Numbered from the stretch's first letter, positions 13,564 through 21,901 are shown. The stretch is DNA of 64,000 nt from an uncultured Flammeovirgaceae bacterium (GCA_937883755.1 CAKZYA010000060.1:186001-250000), one strand, 5' to 3'. Translations and numbers: made by a program. The notes: generated by a model not told the origin, from the sequence alone.

Positions 13564-14225
13564 TGAAAGAGTTTGTCCGATTACAGTTTCCAGTACATCA
13601 GTTAAAGGAAGATGCTAGTGCCTTTGAAGCCTTCACCCCATTCCGAAAGCATCATGACTTTGTATACTGCCCATATGAAGACCGTGACCAGTGGATTAAG
13701 TTTATCTGCTACTACTACGACTTCCACTCTGACCTTCAGCGTGACTTTCCTGACGACAAAGAACGGATGGAAGTGGCCGCTGAGCTGGCCGGATTCAAAC
13801 GCAAAAATAAAGGCTGGCAAAGTAGACGTCTTGAGCTAGTGCTTCAGTCTAAATTTATCGAGGATGAAACCGATGATATCGCCCGTATGATCGTCGGCTT
13901 TCTACTTGATATCCACCAACCCGGCCAGCACCAGTGGACCCAGTACTGTATGAAGCGGGTCGTGTACCAACAGAATCTGATGCTGCTCATAGATCACGGC
14001 AAAGAGGAGACGGATCTGGAACAGAGTGTGAAAACTGCCAAAGAAAAAGGGAACGTGATGAAGATCAATGACCAGCTTGCCAAAGAGATGGAAGAGATCA
14101 AGGACACCTTATTCAGAAAGTCGGACGAACTAACGGAAGTGGCAGAACAGCGGCTATTCCCCACCACAATGGAAGTAGTGGCTCATAAGAAAGTATATCC
14201 CAGGGACACGAAAGGAGTAGGATAA
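13563..14225 (+). CDS. Conserved phage protein, possible small terminase subunit
   Basis: 220 aa. The start MKEFVRLQFPVHQLKEDASAFEAF, the pattern W-I-K-F-I-C-Y-Y-Y-D, and AAELAGFK resemble a protein encoded upstream of terminase in crAss-like phages. The C-terminal half is charged and helical. The position four genes before TerL suits a packaging or virion protein. A small-terminase role is a guess from position; no HTH is evident. Confidence 0.55.
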   Translation: MKEFVRLQFPVHQLKEDASAFEAFTPFRKHHDFVYCPYEDRDQWIKFICYYYDFHSDLQRDFPDDKERMEVAAELAGFKRKNKGWQSRRLELVLQSKFIEDETDDIARMIVGFLLDIHQPGQHQWTQYCMKRVVYQQNLMLLIDHGKEETDLEQSVKTAKEKGNVMKINDQLAKEMEEIKDTLFRKSDELTEVAEQRLFPTTMEVVAHKKVYPRDTKGVG

Positions 14226-14485
14226 TGATGCAAGAAATAGACGTAGTGATGAAAAGGGATCATTTCACTTGGAATATGCGCCTCACTGAAAAAAAGCAGC
14301 AGATCACCAGTGAGAGTGATCATAAGCGGTACCAACTAGTGAAGAAAGCACTCAAGTGGTTGATAGAATTTCAAAAGGAAGACTTTGAAGGCCGGATTCG
14401 CTCACAAGAGTACTACCAAAAAATCAGACTACTCCGCAACACCCATATCCTGACCGAAGAAGAATTTAAACGACTAGATACTTAA
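14225..14485 (+). CDS. Small basic helical hypothetical protein
   Basis: 86 aa, helical and charged (RLTEKKQQITSESDHKRYQLVKKALKWLIEFQKEDF). Two ATG codons in a row at the start; either may be used. The first overlaps the upstream stop by one base. No family recognised. Confidence 0.58.
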   Translation: MMQEIDVVMKRDHFTWNMRLTEKKQQITSESDHKRYQLVKKALKWLIEFQKEDFEGRIRSQEYYQKIRLLRNTHILTEEEFKRLDT

Positions 14486-14487
14486 TT

Positions 14488-15003
14488 ATGGCACGATTCA
14501 AAGAAGTTGTTCGGGGCTTGAGTCCAAGAGAATATACAGCCTACCTAACTTATCTGCACGAACAAAAAGCAAATAAGAGTGCGTTGCTGTTGAATTTGGA
14601 GTGGAACAAGGTGCCGCAAGTTCAGCAGCTTCAAAAGCTTGATGTTGGGATGAATGCTTTCTATGTTCTTCGTTCTCGCCTACTAGATATTATTGAAGAT
14701 TGCTATCCACCCCCACTTCCTAAAGACCCAAAAAACACTTTAACTATTCATGAAATTGATAAGACTTCTGTAGTGGCTTCTTGTGAAGATATAAAGACTA
14801 TAGAGGAGACTGATTTAGTCAGAATTGTTTTAGAAAGTGGTGATACAGTAGGGGGTTATGTAAAAGAAGTGGAAAAGTGTCTGGCAAACGAAGAGTTGTC
14901 ATTGATCCATTTAGTTTTATTCAGTGAAGATAGTGCGGTGTTTTTGAAAACTGGGAGTTACGAATCCGTCTTCTTTAAAGCTGCTCAACCCCTAAACCAA
15001 TGA
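14488..15003 (+). CDS. Hypothetical protein
   Basis: 171 aa: a helical N-terminal half (YTAYLTYLHEQKANKSALLL, VLRSRLLDIIEDCYPPPLPK) and a beta-rich C-terminal half (VRIVLESGDTVGGYVKEVEK, IHLVLFSEDSAVFLKTGSYE). No family recognised. It overlaps the following gene by 4 bp. Confidence 0.58.
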   Translation: MARFKEVVRGLSPREYTAYLTYLHEQKANKSALLLNLEWNKVPQVQQLQKLDVGMNAFYVLRSRLLDIIEDCYPPPLPKDPKNTLTIHEIDKTSVVASCEDIKTIEETDLVRIVLESGDTVGGYVKEVEKCLANEELSLIHLVLFSEDSAVFLKTGSYESVFFKAAQPLNQ

Positions 15004-15356
15004 GTAATATTAAATACCTCAACACCGAGTACACCTTTAAGGTCACACATCAGTCCAATGTTCTGTATCAGCGCCCTGTGTCGTTTTTTGGCTGGTTAGC
15101 GGGACGAGAAAGACAAGAGGTGGAACTGGTGAACTTAGAGCTTGAAACGGTTGATCTGATTCCAGACATTGAGCCAGGTGATCTATTAATTCTTTATCCC
15201 CCGAACAGAAAACTCATGACTTCTTACTACCATGTAGAACAGGTGCAGGAGTACTTAGATGGTAGGCAGAAGGTGTTTGTTCAGGCCTACACTGATTCCA
15301 AGTCGGTCATTGAAGAAGAGATGAAAGGTTTAATCATTCAACATCCAGCGTTATGA
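15000..15356 (+). CDS. Hypothetical beta-rich protein
   Basis: 118 aa, predicted mostly beta strands (YTFKVTHQSNVLYQRPVSFF, VDLIPDIEPGDLLILYPP, YYHVEQVQEYLDGRQKVFVQ). Small beta-barrel proteins near terminase can be head-completion factors, but no family is recognised. Both ends overlap neighbours by 4 bp. Confidence 0.58.
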   Translation: MSNIKYLNTEYTFKVTHQSNVLYQRPVSFFGWLAGRERQEVELVNLELETVDLIPDIEPGDLLILYPPNRKLMTSYYHVEQVQEYLDGRQKVFVQAYTDSKSVIEEEMKGLIIQHPAL

Positions 15357-15670
15357 AGCCTAAAATAAGTACGTATTCCCCGTTTGATTATAATGATTTG
15401 CTTGAGAATGCGGAGTTTGGTTTCATTGATTCAAGGCGCGGAAATACAGGTGGTGAGCGTCGCCCTATAGTTATTGTTGTGGAAGATGTGTTACATAATA
15501 AATTTGATGGATTTGAAATCGATGTTTACAACAATGGCATTAAAATATCTGCCGAAATTTCCTTTCCTAAAGAGGGTATTGATCTAGAATCAATTACTAC
15601 CGATGTCAACAAGTTAATATGCGACTGGCTAGTTGAGCAAGGGCACCCATATTTGTTAACCGCCGATTAA
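15353..15670 (+). CDS. Hypothetical protein
   Basis: 105 aa, with an N-terminal FDYNDLLENAEFGFIDSRRG and a beta-hairpin centre (FEIDVYNNGIKISAEISFP). No family recognised. It ends 6 bp before the large terminase gene. Confidence 0.56.
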   Translation: MKPKISTYSPFDYNDLLENAEFGFIDSRRGNTGGERRPIVIVVEDVLHNKFDGFEIDVYNNGIKISAEISFPKEGIDLESITTDVNKLICDWLVEQGHPYLLTAD

Positions 15671-15676
15671 GCTGTA

Positions 15677-17884
15677 ATGCATATTCCTTATCCTGACCCT
15701 CGTTCCGGCAAGCCCATCACCAACCACTTTGTGGATTTGGAATCAGAGCTGTTCACCTACCGGTGTTACTTGCCCCGAGTCGGCTACGTATGGAACTACT
15801 GGACGGGGAAGATGGAACGCCGCGAGATCATAGGCCAGTACCGCACCCAGAAAAATCAACTCTGGCACCGCCAAGAGCTACCCAAAGAATTTCGTAAGTG
15901 GGAAAAGCAAGAGCGTAACTACCGAAAAAAATACCCCAGCTACATCAATCAACAAGCTGAAAAGATCCGGTTACGAGAGCTAGACCGGATAAAAAACGGG
16001 GCCTGGTTTATGCTACAAGGCGAACCCTTCTTTCTCACGGGTGCTTGGTACATGCATCTCAATTATAGTGAGTTTGATTTTGGTTTCCCTGACTTCCGGG
16101 TGCCTGACCGGGAAGTGTGGTATTTTTTGCAATGGATCTACGATAATCCTAAATATGTTGCTGCCTTCATTGCTTCGTGCCGCCGAATTGGTAAAACCGC
16201 TGACGAGATCACATTTGTCCTTTGGATGACTTTTCTCACGAAGAATGGCTTTGGCGGAATGCAATCCACTTCAGAAGACGAAATGGAAAAGCTCTGGGAA
16301 ACCAGGGTAGAACGAGTGTTTAGAAAGCTTCCTCGTTTCATGCGCCCGTTCTATGATGTGCGGGGTGGAATATCAGATAGCATCTCGTTTGATATTCCTG
16401 ACTCTAAAAAACGGGATGATGCCCATAAAGATTACGACGACTTTTTAGAAGAGCATGATCTACCCCTTGTACATGGCGGTAGGTTAGACTACGCTTCTTC
16501 AAAAACGAAAGCCTATGATTCTGAAAAGCTTCACGCTTACATTGGGGACGAAGACGGAAAGAATGAGACGATTGACATCCGGGCGCGCTGGTCTAAAATC
16601 ATGCCTTGCTTCACCGAAACTGGAGATCCTGATTCTGGCGTAATTGGTAAAGCGCTGTGCGCTACGACCGTGGATAAAGATAAAGAGGGTGAGGAAGCGG
16701 ATATCTCAAATGATGCCATGCTGCGCTACAAAGACTTAGTGATGGCTTCTATCCCTAAACCGGATAACTTAAACCCATTAGGCCAAACCTCTACACTAGC
16801 AGCCTTTCATTTTATCAGTGCTCACAAGCACTATGTGATTGATAAAAAGACAGGTATCAGCGATGAAGAAAGAGCAAGAAAACTCCTGAAGCAGCAAAAA
16901 AATTATTTACGGGAGAATAATCCTCGGCAGTACATTGAGTTTTGCCGGAAATATCCTGAGACATTCAAAGAGGCCTGCATGACGGGGGATGGTGAAACCG
17001 AATTCCCTGAAGATGTTATCCATTTGCGCTTAGAAGCTCTGGAGCGATTAGCTGAACCTCCCTGGCGACAAGGGAACTTCGAGTGGGAGGATGAAAAAAT
17101 CAAAGATCGAGTGATCTGGGTTCCAGACAGTAAAGGCAAATGGAAAGTTGGCTACCTGCCTAGTAAGAAAAATCGCTACCGACGGGTAAGCCGATTTCGC
17201 AATAACGAGATGGTAGTAGATAAGGCTCCCATTGACCCGAGCTACTTTTCTTGTGGTACTGACCCCATCAAGCGAGGTAAAAAGAAGCGAGCCGATCCAA
17301 ACCGAGGCTCTGCGGCAGTGAGTCATATCTGGATGAACAACTGCCCAGTACCGTCGGATATGGACGAAGATACACTCATTAAGCTCACTAATAACTTCAT
17401 CGTGCGCTACGAAAATAAGCCCGACCATGCCGAAGAGTACTGGGAGGATATGATTAAGCAGTGCATGTACTATGGCTGCCAGATACTCACCGAGAAAGGG
17501 GGAGGGGGAGACTTACTTGAGTTAGAGTTTGAGCGCAGGGGCTACCAAGACTATCTCATGAAGCGTCCTGATATAGCTATTGCTTCTACGGCGAATAAAG
17601 ACCGACAGAAAGAAATGACGGGAGGAGAGGCCTCTCATGGCCTTGCGGATAAATATGTCTCACTGATTGGTAATCACGTGAAGCACCGAGGGAAAGACTA
17701 CATTTTTGCTGAGGACTTACAGCAGATGCTGGTGTACGATTTTTCAAACCGGGAGAAATACGATGCGATTGCGAGTATGGGTATGACCAGGTTAGCCGCT
17801 GATGGTGTCACACAGAAGTCTAAGAAGCCAAAGGTAAGTAAGAAGATGCATTCACTATTCCCTAAACATAAACTACCTGGTTAG
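15677..17884 (+). CDS. terL: Terminase large subunit
   Basis: 735 aa, the size of crAss-like TerL. A deviant Walker A, ASCRRIGKT (167-174), replaces the usual GxxGxGKS/T. A Walker B-like stretch HAYIGDEDGK (286-295) supplies the acidic pair. The RNase-H-like nuclease begins at SCGTDPIKRG (525-534), with the first catalytic Asp in GTDP, and later acidic residues follow in GGGGDLLELEF. The enzyme cuts concatemeric DNA and drives it through the portal using ATP. The neighbouring tRNA locus and portal gene support the call. Confidence 0.85.
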   Translation: MHIPYPDPRSGKPITNHFVDLESELFTYRCYLPRVGYVWNYWTGKMERREIIGQYRTQKNQLWHRQELPKEFRKWEKQERNYRKKYPSYINQQAEKIRLRELDRIKNGAWFMLQGEPFFLTGAWYMHLNYSEFDFGFPDFRVPDREVWYFLQWIYDNPKYVAAFIASCRRIGKTADEITFVLWMTFLTKNGFGGMQSTSEDEMEKLWETRVERVFRKLPRFMRPFYDVRGGISDSISFDIPDSKKRDDAHKDYDDFLEEHDLPLVHGGRLDYASSKTKAYDSEKLHAYIGDEDGKNETIDIRARWSKIMPCFTETGDPDSGVIGKALCATTVDKDKEGEEADISNDAMLRYKDLVMASIPKPDNLNPLGQTSTLAAFHFISAHKHYVIDKKTGISDEERARKLLKQQKNYLRENNPRQYIEFCRKYPETFKEACMTGDGETEFPEDVIHLRLEALERLAEPPWRQGNFEWEDEKIKDRVIWVPDSKGKWKVGYLPSKKNRYRRVSRFRNNEMVVDKAPIDPSYFSCGTDPIKRGKKKRADPNRGSAAVSHIWMNNCPVPSDMDEDTLIKLTNNFIVRYENKPDHAEEYWEDMIKQCMYYGCQILTEKGGGGDLLELEFERRGYQDYLMKRPDIAIASTANKDRQKEMTGGEASHGLADKYVSLIGNHVKHRGKDYIFAEDLQQMLVYDFSNREKYDAIASMGMTRLAADGVTQKSKKPKVSKKMHSLFPKHKLPG

Positions 17885-17887
17885 TCT

Positions 17888-17905
17888 ATTTGTAAAACTA
17901 CAAAT
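17888..17905. promoter_or_regulatory. Operator-like palindrome O1
   Basis: ATTTGTA-AAAC-TACAAAT, a perfect 7-bp inverted repeat (8 bp counting the flanking T and A). It sits just after the terL stop. A second copy with the same arms is at 17951-17968; the start-to-start distance is 63 bp, six helical turns. Confidence 0.6.
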
Positions 17906-17950
17906 AAATATTGGGAAGTGGCTTAAAACGAGTTTAAAGAAAGATTTTCG

Positions 17951-17968
17951 ATTTGTAAATCTACAAAT
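17951..17968. promoter_or_regulatory. Operator-like palindrome O2
   Basis: ATTTGTA-AATC-TACAAAT, with the same arms as O1 and a different spacer. It ends three bases before the ATG of gene 17972, so a bound dimer, or the equivalent mRNA hairpin, would obstruct expression of that gene. No protein for it is identified in the window. Confidence 0.6.
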
Positions 17969-17971
17969 ATC

Positions 17972-18277
17972 ATGATTGAACCTAAAGAAAAGCCTGTTGA
18001 GCATAGCCAGGCTGAGGTGAGGAAAGCGCAGCATAAAACCCGTTTCACCCACCGGATGCATGTCCACCGAGGACATCGGCTATTCGTCTTTGATGGTGAG
18101 AAAGTATCTGAGGTAGAAACAGAAACCATTACTTCGCTCGGTGAAGACGGGAAAGTACGGCAAGTCAGGAAAGCTCAACGTAACCCGAAGCATTGGTATA
18201 TGCCCGCATTGAACCTCAAGAATGCCATCAAGAGATTTAAGAAGGTTAGACTCATCCCCGAAGACTACCAGCCATGA
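17972..18277 (+). CDS. Conserved small phage protein between TerL and portal
   Basis: 101 aa, basic, His-rich (HKTRFTHRMHVHRGHRLFVFDG), ending LNLKNAIKRFKKVRLIPEDY. The pattern H-K-T-x-F-x-H-x-M-H-V-x-x-G-H, then ALNxKxAIKxF, is one I associate with small proteins near the terminase in crAss-like phages. Function unknown. It is preceded by the O1/O2 palindromes and overlaps the next gene by 4 bp. Confidence 0.65.
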   Translation: MIEPKEKPVEHSQAEVRKAQHKTRFTHRMHVHRGHRLFVFDGEKVSEVETETITSLGEDGKVRQVRKAQRNPKHWYMPALNLKNAIKRFKKVRLIPEDYQP

Positions 18278-18477
18278 CCAAAAGATATATCGTTTGTGTG
18301 GTGAGTAATGTGATGGATAGGCTTGAGCCATTAGCAGTGTATGGGTTAGGGGATAGCGAAAAGTTTAGAACCAAGGGCGATGCTTTTAAAGCGATTGAGT
18401 TTCAGTATCTCGAGCTGCGCCCTAATCTAAAATTCAGCATTGTTCCCGTGTACAGTATGGATAAAACCCTTAAATAA
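18274..18477 (+). CDS. Small hypothetical protein
   Basis: 67 aa, compact alpha/beta (RYIVCVVSNVMDRLEPLAVY, DAFKAIEFQYLEL, KFSIVPVYSM). No family recognised. ATGA overlap with the upstream gene. A Bacteroidota promoter begins right at its stop codon. Confidence 0.58.
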   Translation: MTKRYIVCVVSNVMDRLEPLAVYGLGDSEKFRTKGDAFKAIEFQYLELRPNLKFSIVPVYSMDKTLK

Positions 18478-18510
18478 TTTTTGGTAAATCCGAAATATTT
18501 TTTAGCTTTG
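18478..18510 (+). promoter_or_regulatory. Promoter of the tRNA-like RNA locus
   Basis: TTTTTG (18478-18483), a 19-bp spacer, and TAGCTTTG (18503-18510), a perfect TAnnTTTG. There is no protein gene for the next 418 bp; the tRNA-like elements and a terminator follow instead. The product is therefore probably a non-coding transcript of about 340 nt starting near 18516. Confidence 0.7.
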
Positions 18511-18530
18511 GGTGTAGTGTAGTAGAAATC

Positions 18531-18578
18531 AGCAGTAAGTAAGCAGGATACACAAAGGTTCAAGTCCTTTTGCTGCTC
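18531..18578 (+). tRNA. tRNA-like fragment: acceptor stem and T-arm only
   Basis: AGCAGTA (18531-18537) pairs 7/7 with TGCTGCT (18571-18577), one G-U. A canonical T-arm AAAGG-TTCAAGT-CCTTT (18554-18570) adjoins the 3' acceptor strand. Only 16 nt lie between the 5' acceptor strand and the T-arm, room for one tiny hairpin (GTA-AGCAGGA-TAC), so no D-arm or anticodon arm can form. It may be a decayed tRNA, or a minimal tRNA mimic. No anticodon can be assigned. Confidence 0.35.
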
Positions 18579-18687
18579 AAAAAACCCTAATTTTTAACTC
18601 GGCCTTAAATCGCAATCCGGCGAGGCAAATGAATGATTACTTTTACGCCGACCTGAGCGCAGGTGACAATTGGAGAGACAAGAATAT

Positions 18688-18760
18688 CGCGGGGTGGTTG
18701 TTGGCCTACCCACTGAGATTCATAACCTTAGCCACATCGGTTCGATTCCGATCCCCGCAA
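18688..18760 (+). tRNA. tRNA with CAU anticodon (Met-like, possibly initiator type)
   Basis: 73 nt. Acceptor strands CGCGGGG and CCCCGCA pair at six positions with a C1-A72 mismatch, the hallmark of bacterial initiator tRNA. U8 is present. The anticodon loop TTCATAA carries CAT at 18721-18723. The T-arm ATCGG-TTCGATT-CCGAT is perfect. Weak points are an irregular D-arm (only GGT/ACC pairs in shifted register) and an A-C mismatch at the top of the anticodon stem, without the three G-C pairs of a true initiator. Could also be elongator Met, Ile2 (CAU) or a decaying copy. Confidence 0.55.
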
Positions 18761-18822
18761 CTAACTTTCTTTTTACCATTGATTTGGTCTTTGCCAGACT
18801 TTAGATTTGTTAATCATCTCTT

Positions 18823-18853
18823 AAAACCTCTTCGGATTCCGGGGAGGTTTTTT
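18823..18853 (+). terminator. Intrinsic terminator after the tRNA-like locus
   Basis: AAAACCTC (18823-18830) pairs with GAGGTTTT (18844-18851); the enclosed CGGA-T-TCCG pairs again, giving a long hairpin, followed by T residues. It closes the transcript begun at 18478-18510 and lies upstream of the portal promoter. The 88-aa frame at 18629-18895 covers this and the tRNA, so it is not a gene. Confidence 0.8.
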
Positions 18854-18871
18854 CATGCTAAAATCAGTGAA

Positions 18872-18904
18872 TTTGCGTTTCACGTAAAACCTTAAGTATA
18901 TTTA
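18872..18904 (+). promoter_or_regulatory. Candidate late promoter before portal
   Basis: TTTG (18872-18875), a 21-bp spacer and TATATTTA (18897-18904), one base from TAnnTTTG. It would place the transcript start about 18 bp before the portal ATG, and because a terminator lies just upstream, the head genes need a promoter here. Confidence 0.5.
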
Positions 18905-18928
18905 GGGTAAAACTGAAACTATTCTGTC

Positions 18929-21301
18929 ATGCCTACCCAAAGCGGTGATTTACTTTCCCCTCCTAGCGATCAGCTAGACCCTCGTTATAAAAACGCCGAC
19001 TGGTATCAAAAGTGGGCTGAGTTCATTGAAAAGCTTTACAACTCTCAATACAACCAAAAACGGCGGGAACTCGCCCAGTACTATCGTCAGCTTGCCCGAG
19101 GGGAACAGCGCGTTCAGGACTACTACCACATGCTCAATATCTCTGATGAAGATATTGCCAATAAGGAATCTTGGTTTAAAAGCGACTGGATCACCTTAAA
19201 GCTCGATAAGTTCTGGAATATCGTAGCCGATAAACTTGCTGAAGCCAAGAAAGGACTTATCATTAAGCAGATCGATTACAACTCTTATCTGAGGCGTAGG
19301 GACTTAGAAGCCCAGATAGAAGATTTCGTCAATAACCAAGACTTATATAAAACCCTAGAGGGTATGGGTATTGAAACCCAAAGCCCACTTCCCGAAGGTG
19401 TACCGGTTCCTAATGGTAAAGATGAACTCCAGCTCTTCATGGACACGGCTTTGCAACCTAAAGTGATCCATCAAATGCATGAAGCGATCGACGAGACGCT
19501 TCAGGTGAACCGCTTCAATGACATCTATCGGGAATGCATGAACGACATTCTTCGGATTGGCTATGGGGGCACCATGAGCTACATGGGACGTAACCGGGCA
19601 ACCATTAATCGCTGCATCCCTGAGAACTTTGCCTTACTAGATTCTGACTTTTCAGACTACCGGGATCTGCCTTATATTGGCTACCGGCGTAAGGTGACGC
19701 TTGGTGAGCTGCGAAACTGGGACACCAATAACGAACTTACTGAAGAGGACTACTACCAGATTGCTAATAGCATTGACTCAAGCAAGTACAGTAATACTAC
19801 TTCCGGAACGCGCCATGCCCACTATAATACCACAGGCGAATATCCGTATGATCGGGAAGCGGTGTATCTGTGGCATGCCGAATGGTTCAGCGATGATCTG
19901 ATGGTGACCAAATCCCGGAAGAATAAAGTGGGTAACAAAGTGGTAGAAACCAAAGCCGCTAGTTGGTACAAGCCTCAGTTAGCCCACGAGGACTTTGTAG
20001 AGCAGTATGCCAAGCAAGGTCAAGCCGTACATGCCGAACCCTATAAGAACATATATAATTGTTACTGGATTGAAGGAACCAAGTACAAGTTCCGGATGGG
20101 TATGCAGCAAAGCCAGGAGCGTAACCGAGAAGATTATTCTGACCCTAAGTTTTCTTACCGGGTAGTCAAGGTAGAAAAGAGTCTATTAGAAGTGCTGGAG
20201 CCCCGTATTCATATGGCAAACGTCCATTGGTTCCAGTACAAGCATTATTCTACCCAGTCCAAAGGGGACGGTACGATCATGGACCCCACCAAAGGAGTGA
20301 TTGCGGCATTAGGACAAGGCGAAGAGGGAGAAGAGGCTGATCCCATCAAAGCGATTTTAATGAATCACAAGATGCTCACCCAGCTTGGAGTAGGATTTGG
20401 AGAACTCACTGCTCAAGGTTTTGCGATGCAGGAATTTAAAGGGGGGATGGCAAAAGCAGCACTGGATCATTTCCAAATGATGCAGAATGAGCTTTTGATG
20501 ACTGCCGAGGACAGTGGTTTTAATTCGGTGACAGACGCTTCCTCTCCGGATGCCGAGCTTACCAACCAATTAGCCCAGTTTGCTTTTGACAGCCATAGCC
20601 ATGCTATTGGCCCTTATCGGTTTGCCGGAAAACGACTACACGAAGAAACGGCGATTCGCTTATCGTTCTTGATTCCTGAGATGCTTCGGGCGAACAGCGA
20701 TCTTTCGCCGGTGGAAAAATCCCAGGGTAAGCTGTATGATGCTTTTGCAAAGTATGTCTTTGATGTCAGGATAGAATCTGGGCTAGAAGAAGCAGAGCGT
20801 CAGCGGTTGCATGAGATTATCATTAAAGAGATGGATGCCCAGGCGTTAGCTAGTGATGTGGGACTAATGATTCTCAATCAGGACAACTTACAAAAAGCCA
20901 TGTATCACTATATCCTGGCTAAGAAGCAGCGTAAGGAAGAAGAGCGTGAGATGGCTGCTCAAAATGCTCAGATGAACAATGAAGGCGCAGCACAAGCTGC
21001 TCAACTTGCCTCTGAAGCCAAACTCAAAGAAATTGAGCTAGAAGGCCAGTGGAAGGTGAAGGTGAAAGAGATTGATTTAGCAATCGAAGATAAGAAGTTA
21101 GAACGAGAGCGAATCCTTCAACTCACCAAGCACGACCACGAAGAAGAGTTACAAGAAGAGCAGCACGACCATGAACAGGAAATGCAGCAAGCCCAAACCG
21201 TCACTGAGATTACCAAAGAAAGTATGCGGGTTCAGTCTTCTCGACAAAATGCCACTGATGCTAATCGTTCTTCGAAGAAAGAAGTAAAAGAGACTTCTTA
21301 A
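18929..21301 (+). CDS. Portal protein
   Basis: 790 aa, the size of crAss-like and P22-like portals. It follows terminase and precedes scaffold and capsid genes. Visible features: helical N-terminus (KWAEFIEKLYNSQYNQKRRELAQYYRQLARGEQ), a central clip/wing-like region (ILRIGYGGTMSYMGRNRATI, FALLDSDFSDYRDLPYIGYRR), and a long C-terminal charged coiled coil (residues about 660-780, rich in Glu, Gln and His). Twelve copies form the DNA gate and motor seat. The 3' end overlaps the opposing gene at 21261 by 41 bp. Confidence 0.8.
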   Translation: MPTQSGDLLSPPSDQLDPRYKNADWYQKWAEFIEKLYNSQYNQKRRELAQYYRQLARGEQRVQDYYHMLNISDEDIANKESWFKSDWITLKLDKFWNIVADKLAEAKKGLIIKQIDYNSYLRRRDLEAQIEDFVNNQDLYKTLEGMGIETQSPLPEGVPVPNGKDELQLFMDTALQPKVIHQMHEAIDETLQVNRFNDIYRECMNDILRIGYGGTMSYMGRNRATINRCIPENFALLDSDFSDYRDLPYIGYRRKVTLGELRNWDTNNELTEEDYYQIANSIDSSKYSNTTSGTRHAHYNTTGEYPYDREAVYLWHAEWFSDDLMVTKSRKNKVGNKVVETKAASWYKPQLAHEDFVEQYAKQGQAVHAEPYKNIYNCYWIEGTKYKFRMGMQQSQERNREDYSDPKFSYRVVKVEKSLLEVLEPRIHMANVHWFQYKHYSTQSKGDGTIMDPTKGVIAALGQGEEGEEADPIKAILMNHKMLTQLGVGFGELTAQGFAMQEFKGGMAKAALDHFQMMQNELLMTAEDSGFNSVTDASSPDAELTNQLAQFAFDSHSHAIGPYRFAGKRLHEETAIRLSFLIPEMLRANSDLSPVEKSQGKLYDAFAKYVFDVRIESGLEEAERQRLHEIIIKEMDAQALASDVGLMILNQDNLQKAMYHYILAKKQRKEEEREMAAQNAQMNNEGAAQAAQLASEAKLKEIELEGQWKVKVKEIDLAIEDKKLERERILQLTKHDHEEELQEEQHDHEQEMQQAQTVTEITKESMRVQSSRQNATDANRSSKKEVKETS

Positions 21302-21674
21302 CAAACGCGGCCTGACTTGTGCCCTGCATCATGCAGAAATGAATAGCCGTGGGAAGAGATAGCCAGTAAGCATGTTTCTTGTCTTTGCCAGGGAAAGGTA
21401 ATGAATCGATATAGTCTATGTTTTCTTCCACCGCCTGATTATCCAGTAACATCCGCCTAGCATCACGAACATAGTGCTCATAAGCTTTTCCCAGCGCTCG
21501 GTACAAGTCGCGGTAGTAAACATAAAAATATTGATTACCCTGCCACCCGAAGCTTAGATATCGAATCAAGTGTCCGTTGACGTTCAATTTTATCAGAGGA
21601 GAGACAGATACCCCCGAGTTCGGGAAAACGGGAATTGAATACTTCAAGGACGTATTCTTCAATGTCTTCTTCAT
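21261..21674 (-). CDS. Hypothetical protein, probable C-terminal part of a frameshifted gene
   Basis: 137 aa if started at 21674. The stretch from SPLIKLNVNGHLIRYLSFGWQG onwards, through YFYVYYRDLYRALGKAYEHYV and LPFPGKDKKHAYWLSLPTAI, looks protein-like; the first 20 residues do not. The frame overlaps the upstream minus-strand ORF (21535-21858) by 140 bp, in +1 relation, and both share a run of five G. One base less in that run would fuse the two into one protein of about 210-220 aa. No family recognised. It points against the structural genes around it, so is probably a cargo (moron) gene. Confidence 0.5.
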   Translation of the reverse strand: MKKTLKNTSLKYSIPVFPNSGVSVSPLIKLNVNGHLIRYLSFGWQGNQYFYVYYRDLYRALGKAYEHYVRDARRMLLDNQAVEENIDYIDSLPFPGKDKKHAYWLSLPTAIHFCMMQGTSQAAFVKKSLLLLSSKND

Positions 21675-21858
21675 GCCGGGCTAATGAACTCCAGAATTGA
21701 TTTTGGGCAACTGGTGTACCGTCCACGTTACTAATACCTACCGAAGCTACTTTGGGCAAAGCAAGCCCATTGATGTCTACTAAACACACCTCGGCCTCCC
21801 CAGAAACTTTCACTCTCAGGTTCTCAAAACCGATCTGTATAGTGTACAAAATAAACAT
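21535..21858 (-). CDS. Hypothetical protein, probable N-terminal part of a frameshifted gene
   Basis: 107 aa. The first ~80 residues (FENLRVKVSGEAEVCLVDIN, VGISNVDGTPVAQNQFWSSL, EEDIEEYVLEVFNSRFPELG) look like a real domain; after the poly-G run (minus-strand GGGGG at 21615-21611) the sequence becomes SSDKIERQRTLDS and stops. This fits either a natural frameshift signal or an indel. No family recognised. Its start is preceded by a 135-bp gap that also carries an IR at 21902-21915. Confidence 0.5.
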   Translation of the reverse strand: MFILYTIQIGFENLRVKVSGEAEVCLVDINGLALPKVASVGISNVDGTPVAQNQFWSSLARHEEDIEEYVLEVFNSRFPELGGICLSSDKIERQRTLDSISKLRVAG

Positions 21859-21901
21859 AACTAAAAACCTCGTGGTACTACTTGATTAACGTAGCGATTA
21901 C

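Noticed and set aside
18629-18895. 88-aa plus-strand ORF
   Set aside because: Spans the CAU tRNA and an intrinsic terminator; translation is not protein-like.
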